64,000 nucleotides of DNA. It comes from CAYRVX01 sp964427875 (GTDB taxonomy: Bacteria; Planctomycetota; Phycisphaerae; SM23-33). The translations under genes and the position numbers were made by a program. Every line of letters starts with the position of its first letter. Positions within the stretch are counted from its first letter, which is position 1. Location of the stretch: contig CAYRVX010000018.1 of the NCBI GenBank assembly GCA_964427875.1, positions 13,882 through 77,881 of the forward strand, read 5' to 3'. Positions 56,196-64,000 of the stretch are shown here, piece after piece. A model generated the notes under the pieces. That model did no database searches and was not told the origin of the DNA. It was given only the letters and a program-made list of their open reading frames with translations.

Positions 56196-56331
56196 AGCGT
56201 GCTGGATGGAACGGAGAGGGGTGCCTCCCCGGCGCCCGCCCCGGCCCATAGGGCCGGGTCTAAGCCCCTCGGCGAACTCGGGGCAAAGGCCCGTCAACGG
56301 GCCTGAAGGGGCCTCCACGCGGCCCGCCGCC
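56173..56331 (+). repeat. 159-bp direct repeat, copy 2 (REP-like)
   Basis: Identical to 55329-55487, 844 bases further on. It begins inside the transposase gene and provides its stop codon. Confidence 0.95.
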
Positions 56332-56550
56332 GCAAGTTCCCGGTTGCCAGTTCCCGGTTCCCCTCGACGGCCCGCCGGCCGCAGACTGCCGCCTGCCAGT
56401 CCGGCCGCGGCCGAGGGCCGCGCCGTGTCTCCAGCGGCGTGGGCCAAGAAAAGGGCGACACCCAGGCGGAGGGAGGCCCAAGCGTCGCCCGATTGTCCGC
56501 AACCACGAAGGCGGAGGGAGGCCTCCGTGGCAGTGCAGCGGACTTTTCAG
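56196..56550. other. Non-coding stretch after the transposase
   Basis: It holds the rest of repeat copy 2, then short direct repeats (AGTTCCCGGTT twice near 56334-56360; AGGCGGAGGGAGGCC twice, near 56470 and 56508). No ORF is supported. Confidence 0.5.
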
Positions 56551-56778
56551 TTATCGGCATTTCCTGCCGTTTTTCATTCGCGATCCCGTCGGCCGGCCCG
56601 CTCTCCCTCCCGCCGGATCGGCGCCGCTGCGCTTCAGCACCACCGCCGCGGCCGCGCCGCATACGAGAAGGAGCGTTGCCGGCTCGGGCACGAAGGACCA
56701 GGAGCAGATGTCGTGGTTGGCCCAGGCCGGCCCCGGAACGGCGACCATCGAAACACTCGTCGCGGAGACATCTGTCAT
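56551..56778 (-). CDS. Miniature PEP-CTERM protein
   Basis: 75 residues from ATG 56778, with GGAGGGACATC upstream. A short N-terminal hydrophobic part with a signal-like cut site (VAVPGPAWA/NHD) is followed almost at once by FVPEPATLLLVCGAAAAVVLKR, which is a PEP-CTERM exosortase sorting tail (here split: VPEPAT, hydrophobic stretch, then basic end). It continues with about 24 basic residues beyond the usual end. It may be a tiny exosortase substrate or a gene collapsed by internal deletion. Confidence 0.55.
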   Translation of the reverse strand: MTDVSATSVSMVAVPGPAWANHDICSWSFVPEPATLLLVCGAAAAVVLKRSGADPAGGRAGRPTGSRMKNGRKCR

Positions 56779-56851
56779 GATGTCCCTCCGTTCATCCGGG
56801 ATTCCTTGGATGACCCCGGCGCGGCCCGAGCGCCGGGCGGTTCGGCCATCA

Positions 56852-59800
56852 TTATACCGTCTGCCCCCCCTTGCGCCTACCCTGGGCTTTACTTTTCCTG
56901 AACGGCATCATGAGCGACCCGCCGAGCGCCAGCAGCAGAAGCGTCGCGGGCTCGGGGACGGCGGGCTTTGGGCCGCGCACGGAGCACCCGAAGTAGGTCA
57001 CCAGGGCGTGGAAGTCCCAGCGACCGACAGTGCCGTCGCCGTTGAAGTCGCCGTCGGGCCAGCCGACCGGGGCCGGGCCGCCCAGGTTGCTCTTCAGCGT
57101 CAGGTAGTCCAGGAAGTCCACCCTGCCGTTCATGTCGGCGTCGCCGGGCAGGCCGGCGAGCACCGTCACGTCCCGCTCGGAGTACAGCAGCCCGAGCCAC
57201 GTCTCGCCGGGCAGCTCGAAGCCGGTGACGAGGCCGAACCGGCCGGTGAGGCGGCCGGCGGTCAGGATGACGAACTTCTCGCCGTATTTCGGATGGAAGC
57301 CGGGGCCGCCGTCGAGCTCCAGCACGCCGGCGAGGTCGGCGACGCCGTCGACGGCGAGCAGGTCCACCTCGCCCGGTCCGGTGCCTTCCAGCTCGACGTG
57401 GAGCTTGCCCGTCTCTTCCTGCTCGTAGTCGCCGGCCAGCGCGAGCGTGCCGACGGAGGCGCCCGGCGCGAGCCAGCCGGCGTTGCGCACGTCCACGTCG
57501 ATGGTCCCCTCGGCCCAGAGGCGCGCGGCGGCCTCGACGGCCAGCGCGCCCGCACCGGTGATGCTCGCGCCGGCCTCGATCTCGGCAGAGCCCGCAATCG
57601 CAAGCTCCCCCTCGATCGTCGTCTCGCTGCCGGCGGCGAAGACCGCCCCGGTCGCCAGGCGGCTGGTGCCCTCGCCCACCGTCATGGTGCGGCGGTGCTC
57701 GAGCCGGGGGGCGAGGTACTCCCCGCCGGCGAGGTCCATCACGCCCTCGTTGACCAGCCCGTCATCCCGCATGGCGAACGTGTGGCCGCCGCCGATGTTG
57801 AGCCGGCCGCGGAAGGTGAAGAGCCCGCCCGGATCGGCCCTGACCTCCACGTCGCCATCGACGGCGCTGACCGTGCCGCGCCCCGTCGAGCCGTCCAGGT
57901 CGGGAAAGCTCGCCGTGGACAACGAGAGCTTGCCCCCCTCGGCGGCGACCTCGCCGCAGTTGTCCAGGCCGTCGGCGCCGACGCGGCCGCAGCCGCTGAG
58001 GACACCGTAAACCTGGATCTCCGAGCCGCCGACGCGGCCGCCGGCCAGGTGCATCTCGCCGTCCAGGCGCCACGGGTGCGGCGTGTTCACGGCCAGCGCG
58101 GCGCCTTCGCCGACGGTGACCGTGCCGTCGTGGCCGTCGCCCGCGGAGCGGTCCACGGCGTCGGCCTCGATGGTGAGGTCCACGCCGGCTTCGAGCGTCA
58201 TCGACGACGGTGCGGCCTCCCGCCCGTCCCAGTCGTACGTGCCCAGGCGGATGGCCGTGTCCTCGGTCACGTGAGCGTCGCCGTTCTGCACGAGCGTCCC
58301 GTTCTGGCCGCCGCCGCCGACGGCCCCGCCGGCGTATCGCGTCGCACCGTCCAGGGCGAGCACGTCCGCCGCGGCGGGCAGGTTGACGGCGGAGGTAATG
58401 ATGAAGTCGGCGTCGCTCGCGATCGCCGCCTCGCCCGAGACGTTGACCGTCCCGAGGACCACCATCCTGGAGCCTTCCACGAGGGCGGGCTTGTCCCTCG
58501 TTTCCGTCAGGTTCATCGTGCCGTCCAGGCGCCAGGAGTCATCCTTCATGAGGATGGCCAGCACGCCGCCGTTGACGTCCACGACGCCGTCGTATCCGTC
58601 GGTGAGCGGATCGGCGGTGTCGATCCGGCGGGAGCCGATCTCCAGCCGCACGCCGGGATTGATCGTGGTCCGCCCCGCCTCGGCCGCCCCGTCCCAGTCG
58701 AAGGTCGCCACGCCGATGCCCGTGTCGGCCGTCACCGTGGCGTCGCCGTCGAGGCAGAGCGTGCCGTCGCCCCTGTATCTGCCGCCGCAGAAGACCACGT
58801 CGCCCTTCAGCGCGAGCTTGTCGGACTCCCCCGCGACTTCGACGGTCGCCGAGGACCGGAACTCCACGTCCGGGAGGATGTGCGAGAGGTATCCCTCGTG
58901 GCGGATCGTCCCGGTCACGACGATGGGCGAGCCGGTGACCGTGACGAGCTCGCCGGGCTCGGAGGACAGGTTCATCGTGCCGCCGAGCCGCCAGGGGTCC
59001 GTCGTGTCCACGACCAGCCCACCGCCGCTGCCGACGTTCACCGTGCCGTCGAAGGTGTCGTCGTCGGGGTCGATCCGGCCGGAGCGTAGCCGCAGGACCA
59101 CGCCGGGGGCGACGGTCGTGGTGCTCGTCTCGTCGCCGTCCCAGTCGAAGACGCCCACGTCGATGTCGGTGTCGTCCCAAACCGCCGCGTCGCCGACCTG
59201 CCGGATCGTGCCGGCCCCGAGGTAGCTTCCGCCGCGATAGGCGGTCGCGCCGCCGAGGGCGAGCGTCGCCCCGGCCGGGCAGGCCACGGCCGCCGACGAG
59301 CGGAAGTCGACGTTCGCGTCGATCCGCGCCCTGCCTGAAACATCAATCGAGCCGTATACGGTGATATCCGAACCCTCGACGACCGCGACCTCGCCGGCCG
59401 TCTCCGCGAGGTGCATGGCGCCGTCCAGCCGCCAGGGGCCGGAGGTGTGCACGCCGAGCAGACCGCCGTTGACGTGGACCGCCCCGTCGAAGCCGTCGGC
59501 GGAGGGGAGCTCGTCGATCCTGTCGGCGTGGATCGCCAGGCTCGCGCCCGGCTGGATCGTGGTGGTGGTGCCGCCGACCGGCCCGTCCCAGTCGTAGAGG
59601 AACCCGCCGATCGTCGCGTCGCCCGTGACGTTCGCGTCGCCGGCCTGGACGATCGTGCCGCCCTCGCCCGCCAGGCCGACGGTCCCCCCGCCGTAGGTCG
59701 TGACGCCCCACAGCACCAGCCGGTCGCTTGCGCTCGGCAGACTCACCTGCGAGCCCGGGCGGAAGTCGGTGTTCGCCTCGATGCTCGCCGCGCCCGAGAC

Positions 59801-62800
59801 GTGGATCGAGCCCTTGACGATCATCTCCGAGCCCTCGACGACGGGGGTGCTGCCGTCCGTCTGGGTGAGGTTCATCGTCCCGTCCAGCGCCCAGGCTTCG
59901 TCCGTATAGACGCCGAGCGTGCCCCCGTTGACGTTGACCGTCCCGTCGAAGCCGTCGGCGGCGGCCACGTCGATCCGGTCGGCGTGGATGTCCAGACGCA
60001 CGCCGGGATCGATGGTTGTCGTGGCGAACGGGGCGAGCCCGTCCCAGTCGAGCACCCTCATCTGAAGGTCCGTGTCGGCCAGGACGTGCACGTCGCCGTC
60101 GAACGCCAGCGTGCCCAGGCCCGTGTACGCTCCGCCCCAGAGGCTCGCCAGGCCGGTGACCCTCAACTCGTCGTACATGTCCGGGATCCACACGATGCAG
60201 GAGGCGTCGAACCGGACGTCGCCGTCCAGCGTGCCGGCCCCGCTGGCGCGGACCTCGCCGCGGATGCTCGTTGTCCCAGCCGAGGCGACCGCGGCGTCGG
60301 TGGAGTCATCCTGGAAGCGGAGCACGCCGTTGGTGTTCAGCGTCCAGCCGGTCGCGAACGTGACCGACCGGCCCGTACCGACGATGATCTCCCCGTCGAA
60401 GGAATCGGTCATGCCGACGTTCACCTGGAGGCTGCCGCCGGTCGCGTCGATCACGCCGTCGCCGGTGGAGCCGTCGAGGTCCACCAGCATGTCCGTATCG
60501 AGCGTCAGCGTGCCGCCGTCGGGTGCGATCGTGCCGTTGTTCGTCAGTGCAGTCACCGCGACCTCGCCGTGACCTCCCAGCAGCCCGTAGTTGCGGATGG
60601 TCTGGCCTTCGACGCGGCCGTCCTGAAGGTACATCGTCCCGTCGAGCCGCCAGGCGCCGGAGGTGTTGACGGCCAGCACGCCCGCGACCGTCACCGTCCC
60701 GTCGTAGCCGTCCGTGGCGGGATCGGTGTCGTCAATGCGGTCGGAGTCGATCGTGAAGGTCGCGCCGGCGTCGATGGTCATGTTGCCGGCCGGGCCGAAC
60801 GAACCGTCCCAGCAGTAGGTGGCCGCGCTGATCGTGGTGTCGGCCTCGACGATGGCGTCGGCGTTCTGGACGATCGTGCCGTCGCCGGTGAACGAGCCGC
60901 CCTGATAGATCACGTCGCCGGTGAGCCAGAGCTCGTCGCCCGCGCCCGGCACGCTGACGGCGGCCGACGACCTGAAATCCACCGGAGCGTTGATGAAGGA
61001 CCGTCCCGATGACGAGATCGATCCGAAGACGACGATCTGCTGCCCGTTGACGTGCGGGTCCGAGCCGCCGGTCTCGACGAGGTTCATCGTACCGTCCAGC
61101 CGCCACGCCTCGGCCGTGTTGACCGTGAGCGTTCCGCCGTTGACGTTCACGGTCCCGTCGAAGCCGTCCCGGCCCGGGTCGCCGGCATCGATCCGATCGC
61201 TGTTGATCGTGAAGCTGACGTTCTGGGCGATCGTGGTCGCCGCATACGTCCCCGCGCCGTCCCAGTCGAAGACGTCCACGCCGATCGTCGTGTCGTCGAG
61301 GACCTCCGCGTCGCCGCTCTGCACGAACCGGCCGCTGCCGGTGATCGAGCAGCCCCGGTAGATGACGTCGCCCTTGACTTCCAGCTTGTCGGCGCCGCCC
61401 GGCAAGCTGACGGCGGCCGTGGGCTGAAGATCGACTCCGGGGTGGATATACGCGTCGCCCGAGGCGGTGATGGAGCCGTGGACGACGATGTCGGACCCGT
61501 GGACGTGCGGCGTGTCGGAGCCGCTCTGCGAGAGGTTCATCGTCCCGTCGAGCCGCCACGGCTCGGCCGTGTTGACCGTCAGCGTCGCCCCGTCGACGTT
61601 GACCGTGCCGTCGAACCCGTCGGCGGCGGGGTCGGCGTCCGCGATGCGGTCGGCGTTGATCGTGAAGCTCTTGCCGGGATTGATCGTCGTGATCGTGCCC
61701 CCTCCGCCGCCGTCCCACTCGTACAGCGAGAGGTCCAGCGTCGTGCTCTCGGTGACCGTGACGTTGCCGTACTGGCGGATCCTCCCGCCGCTGCCCACGT
61801 CGGCGCCGCCATAGGTCGTCTCGCCGTAGAGGCGAAGCGTGCAGCCCGAATCCACCTCCACGTCGGCCGTCGAGCGGAAGATCACCGGGCACCAGATCGA
61901 CCCCGACGGGTCCACGTCGAGCGTGCCGTAGACGTCCATCTCCCCGCCGCTCAAGCTGCCGCCGTACAGCCGGACAGTCCCGCCGGCGGTCACCTGCCAG
62001 TCGTCGTTCAAGGTGGCGGTGTGGCCGGAGTGCACGATCATGTAGCCGCCGAACGGGTAGACGCGGCCGTCCACGGTAAGGTTCGCGCCGACGACGTGGA
62101 CCTCGCCGTCGTCGTTGAGCCCATCGAGATCGAACGTCTGGCCGGTGTTGGACGTGGTCAGCGTGAGCGTCCCGCCGCCGTCGGCGCGGATGACGTTGTC
62201 GTTCCGCAGGTAGGCGCCCACCTCGACGGTGCCGCGCCCGTTGATCCGCCCGTCGTCGTAGATGATGAGCTGGTCGCCCACCGTCACCTCGCCGCCGTAC
62301 ATGCGAAGGTGGCCCGCGAGCCACAACTCGTTCGTGTCCAGCTCGCCGGCGTTGTTCACCACCAGCTCCGTGTCGGCCTGGTAGACCCACGTCAGGCCGG
62401 GTACGGTCAGTCCAGTGGAGGGGTCGATGCTCAGCTTGGCGCCGCTGGCCAGCGTGAGATTGGCGACGGTGTAGTAGTTCTCCAGGATCACGTCGGCATC
62501 GGCGTGGCGGATGAACACGTCGTCGTCGCTGGTGGGCCTCTGGTAGCCGATCCAGTGGCTCTGGTCGCCCCAGGAGCCGGCCCAGGAAGGCGCGCCGACC
62601 CATTCCCTACGCGGCAGGTCGATGTCGCTCCAGTAGCAGACCGCCGCGGAGGCGAACACGTCGGCCTGGCTGGGCAGGACCCGAGCCCCGGTGCTGAGGC
62701 CCGGCTGCATGGCCGCGTACAGGTCGGCCAGGTGGACCTTGTTGTCGGACGCGAAGCAGTTGCAGGCCATCGTCGCGCCGCCGACGAACAGCGGGCAGAC

Positions 62801-63436
62801 GTCGTAGTCGTTGTCGCCGGCCTCGGAGCTGTGAATGGGGTCGGTCAGCCCCAGTCCGTGGCCGAGCTCGTGCACGGCCGAGCTCAGCATGTCGTGCCAT
62901 TCCCTCGCGCCGTACGGCGCGGAGGCCTCTGCCGCGCCCCGGTAGCCGGCCTCGAAGACCTCCGGCGGGCTGCCGTTGAAGTAGGCCGCCTGGTCCGCGG
63001 CGCTCAGGTCGCGGTAGAGCGTCTGGTGGATCGAGAACTCCGAGTCGTCGCCGGGCGTCGGGTCGAGCCACCACGGGCGTGCCTGGCCGTTGTGCCAGGT
63101 GTCGAAGACGACCTCGGCCTCGGTCTCCCGCCCGCCGCTGCTGCTGCTCAGCAGGTGGTAGCCCATCCAGCCCTTGCTGTCGTCGATGTCCTCCCAGCGG
63201 TAGTTGATGGTGATGGTGTGCTCATCCTGGATGATCTGCTCCCAGCGTGCGGCGGCGGCCTCCATGATGAGGATCAGCGAGAGCGTGCGGTCCACGCCAC
63301 AGGGGTCGATGTAGGTGGCCGAGCCTACATAGTCGAAGTTGAGGGCGAACTGAAGCCCGCTCGCGGCGGCCGGCAGATACAGGACGATCAGCCCGATCAG
63401 CAGGAGTCGCCCTAGACCGGAAGTTGCTCGTGACAT
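56852..63436 (-). CDS. Giant secreted metzincin-like, beta-solenoid, dockerin and PEP-CTERM protein
   Basis: 2194 residues; ATG 63436 has GGAAGGAGGATCGACC upstream. Signal peptide LLLIGLIVLYLPAAASG. A matrixin-like region (about 30-260) has HELGHGLGLTD (189-199), the HExxHxxGxxH/D zinc motif with Asp in the third-ligand place. Then a long solenoid (about 290-1990) with at least eight units centred on WRLDGTMNL, preceded by DGFDGTVNVNGGTLTVNT and followed by (A/D)Y(R/Q)GG...G.GTI.Q.GDA.V..DT; each unit is roughly 130-150 residues. Near the end are an autotransporter-like LAPGASVGTLALAGDYEQ segment, two dockerin-like loops (GDADMNGRVDFLDYL, GDFNGDGTVGRWDF) and a PEP-CTERM tail VPEPATLLLLALGGSLMM with basic end. 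Probably exported and anchored by exosortase. Confidence 0.88.
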   Translation of the reverse strand: MSRATSGLGRLLLIGLIVLYLPAAASGLQFALNFDYVGSATYIDPCGVDRTLSLILIMEAAAARWEQIIQDEHTITINYRWEDIDDSKGWMGYHLLSSSSGGRETEAEVVFDTWHNGQARPWWLDPTPGDDSEFSIHQTLYRDLSAADQAAYFNGSPPEVFEAGYRGAAEASAPYGAREWHDMLSSAVHELGHGLGLTDPIHSSEAGDNDYDVCPLFVGGATMACNCFASDNKVHLADLYAAMQPGLSTGARVLPSQADVFASAAVCYWSDIDLPRREWVGAPSWAGSWGDQSHWIGYQRPTSDDDVFIRHADADVILENYYTVANLTLASGAKLSIDPSTGLTVPGLTWVYQADTELVVNNAGELDTNELWLAGHLRMYGGEVTVGDQLIIYDDGRINGRGTVEVGAYLRNDNVIRADGGGTLTLTTSNTGQTFDLDGLNDDGEVHVVGANLTVDGRVYPFGGYMIVHSGHTATLNDDWQVTAGGTVRLYGGSLSGGEMDVYGTLDVDPSGSIWCPVIFRSTADVEVDSGCTLRLYGETTYGGADVGSGGRIRQYGNVTVTESTTLDLSLYEWDGGGGGTITTINPGKSFTINADRIADADPAADGFDGTVNVDGATLTVNTAEPWRLDGTMNLSQSGSDTPHVHGSDIVVHGSITASGDAYIHPGVDLQPTAAVSLPGGADKLEVKGDVIYRGCSITGSGRFVQSGDAEVLDDTTIGVDVFDWDGAGTYAATTIAQNVSFTINSDRIDAGDPGRDGFDGTVNVNGGTLTVNTAEAWRLDGTMNLVETGGSDPHVNGQQIVVFGSISSSGRSFINAPVDFRSSAAVSVPGAGDELWLTGDVIYQGGSFTGDGTIVQNADAIVEADTTISAATYCWDGSFGPAGNMTIDAGATFTIDSDRIDDTDPATDGYDGTVTVAGVLAVNTSGAWRLDGTMYLQDGRVEGQTIRNYGLLGGHGEVAVTALTNNGTIAPDGGTLTLDTDMLVDLDGSTGDGVIDATGGSLQVNVGMTDSFDGEIIVGTGRSVTFATGWTLNTNGVLRFQDDSTDAAVASAGTTSIRGEVRASGAGTLDGDVRFDASCIVWIPDMYDELRVTGLASLWGGAYTGLGTLAFDGDVHVLADTDLQMRVLDWDGLAPFATTTIDPGVRLDIHADRIDVAAADGFDGTVNVNGGTLGVYTDEAWALDGTMNLTQTDGSTPVVEGSEMIVKGSIHVSGAASIEANTDFRPGSQVSLPSASDRLVLWGVTTYGGGTVGLAGEGGTIVQAGDANVTGDATIGGFLYDWDGPVGGTTTTIQPGASLAIHADRIDELPSADGFDGAVHVNGGLLGVHTSGPWRLDGAMHLAETAGEVAVVEGSDITVYGSIDVSGRARIDANVDFRSSAAVACPAGATLALGGATAYRGGSYLGAGTIRQVGDAAVWDDTDIDVGVFDWDGDETSTTTVAPGVVLRLRSGRIDPDDDTFDGTVNVGSGGGLVVDTTDPWRLGGTMNLSSEPGELVTVTGSPIVVTGTIRHEGYLSHILPDVEFRSSATVEVAGESDKLALKGDVVFCGGRYRGDGTLCLDGDATVTADTGIGVATFDWDGAAEAGRTTINPGVRLEIGSRRIDTADPLTDGYDGVVDVNGGVLAILMKDDSWRLDGTMNLTETRDKPALVEGSRMVVLGTVNVSGEAAIASDADFIITSAVNLPAAADVLALDGATRYAGGAVGGGGQNGTLVQNGDAHVTEDTAIRLGTYDWDGREAAPSSMTLEAGVDLTIEADAVDRSAGDGHDGTVTVGEGAALAVNTPHPWRLDGEMHLAGGRVGGSEIQVYGVLSGCGRVGADGLDNCGEVAAEGGKLSLSTASFPDLDGSTGRGTVSAVDGDVEVRADPGGLFTFRGRLNIGGGHTFAMRDDGLVNEGVMDLAGGEYLAPRLEHRRTMTVGEGTSRLATGAVFAAGSETTIEGELAIAGSAEIEAGASITGAGALAVEAAARLWAEGTIDVDVRNAGWLAPGASVGTLALAGDYEQEETGKLHVELEGTGPGEVDLLAVDGVADLAGVLELDGGPGFHPKYGEKFVILTAGRLTGRFGLVTGFELPGETWLGLLYSERDVTVLAGLPGDADMNGRVDFLDYLTLKSNLGGPAPVGWPDGDFNGDGTVGRWDFHALVTYFGCSVRGPKPAVPEPATLLLLALGGSLMMPFRKSKAQGRRKGGQTV

Positions 63437-63595
63437 GGTCGATCCTCCTTCCAGTGTGGCCAGGCATCATTCTACCGCGTGCTGTGGCGTTTCACAACAC
63501 ATGTTTCCTCCGCCGGATTGATCCGCGGGCGGGCGCAAAGCCATTGTCGAATGCCAATGTGTCTGGAGCGCTGGCGAGGCCGTGCGGCCGTTGCG

Positions 63596-64000
63596 TCACT
63601 TCCGGCGGCGCCGGCGGACCGCGACGGCGAATCCGAGCAGCAGCAGCGCCGCTGACGCCGGCTCGGGGATCTTCCCGGCGCCGGCGACGTCGCCGACGTT
63701 GGCCTTCCAGGTGAGATAGTCGAGGAAGTTCACCGAGCCGTCGAGGTTGAAGTCGCCGGTGAACCAGTCCGACTCGGGCGACCCGAAGCCCACCTGGAGG
63801 GCGTGGAAGTCCTCACGCGCCACCCGGCCGTCCAGGTCGGCGTCGCCGTCCAGCAGGTCGTAGAGATGGACCTTCACTTCGCCGTTGGCGTCGTCGTACT
63901 CGATGCCGTCGGCGAAGACGCTGGTGTCGAGATAGGCTTCCATCCGGCAGTCGATGCCGTCGAAGACGCCCGTCCGCGAGCCGCCGTAGCTCAGGATGTC
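63596..64000 (-). CDS. Partial PEP-CTERM protein with dockerin-like repeats (C-terminus)
   Basis: The frame is open to the window edge, so only the last 134 residues are present. Two dockerin-like calcium loops (GDADLDGRVAREDFHAL, GDFNLDGSVNFLDYLTW) are followed by the sorting tail IPEPASAALLLLGFAVAV and RRRRRK. It has the same architecture as the end of the neighbouring giant protein. The N-terminus lies outside the window. Confidence 0.88.
   Translation of the reverse strand, partial: DILSYGGSRTGVFDGIDCRMEAYLDTSVFADGIEYDDANGEVKVHLYDLLDGDADLDGRVAREDFHALQVGFGSPESDWFTGDFNLDGSVNFLDYLTWKANVGDVAGAGKIPEPASAALLLLGFAVAVRRRRRK

Noticed and set aside
59411..63415. Long plus-strand frames opposite the giant solenoid gene
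   Set aside because: Repetitive mirror of the solenoid repeats with no independent domain or ribosome-binding site.

Overview
The window looks like a metagenome-assembled scaffold (one run of 100 Ns) from a high-GC planctomycete, probably class Phycisphaerae. Supporting signs are an N-terminal LEPR-x-LL motif on a giant secreted protein, PEP-CTERM sorting tails, dockerin-like repeats on surface proteins, a sulfatase/Gfo-Idh-MocA neighbourhood and an enlarged SecA. No rRNA or CRISPR array is visible; one tRNA-Arg(CCT) is present.

Layout. 0-4 kb: an unknown partial gene and secA (minus strand). 4-21 kb: carbohydrate/surface genes, comprising an oxidoreductase, a sulfatase-superfamily enzyme whose nucleophile position is Thr, a tiny recombinase-like protein, a beta-helix pectate-lyase-like protein, an unknown secreted protein and a 2863-residue CotH/lamin-tail/Ig-repeat/dockerin protein. 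21-30 kb: an accessory island that begins at the tRNA-Arg gene with a decayed integrase and carries two B12-type radical SAM enzymes, a primary-type sigma factor and a less GC-rich ATP-grasp/GNAT/saccharopine-dehydrogenase-like cassette. 30-35 kb: housekeeping and regulatory genes (STAS, an RNase HII-like protein, Fe-S aldo-keto reductase, mannose-1-phosphate guanylyltransferase, ruvX, FHA).

35.5-50 kb: a type IV pilus / type II secretion assembly locus in the order pilM, ParA-like, PilP/GspC-like, pilN, pilO, PilP-like, pilB, pilT, pilC, then three minor-pilin-type genes. Secretin, prepilin peptidase and a major pilin are not in the window. The locus is preceded by a non-coding region with a strongly folded RNA candidate and an intrinsic-terminator-like hairpin, set between two related palindromes. 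A leader of about 350 bp upstream of pilM is duplicated upstream of pilN. Both leader copies fold into the same 64-nt three-way junction, with compensating base changes, a GNRA tetraloop and a GCAAAG joining segment, resembling GEMM cyclic-dinucleotide riboswitches. This is the most interesting signal in the window.

50-56.5 kb: a two-domain nucleotide-enzyme-like protein, the assembly gap, iscS (5' end lost in the gap) and iscU, an outer-membrane barrel protein, a UlaG-type hydrolase, a ceramidase-like membrane protein, and a Y1 transposase embedded in REP-like palindromes and a perfect 159-bp direct repeat. 56.5-64 kb: three PEP-CTERM proteins on the minus strand: a 75-residue miniature, a 2194-residue metzincin/beta-solenoid/dockerin protein and a partial one at the edge.
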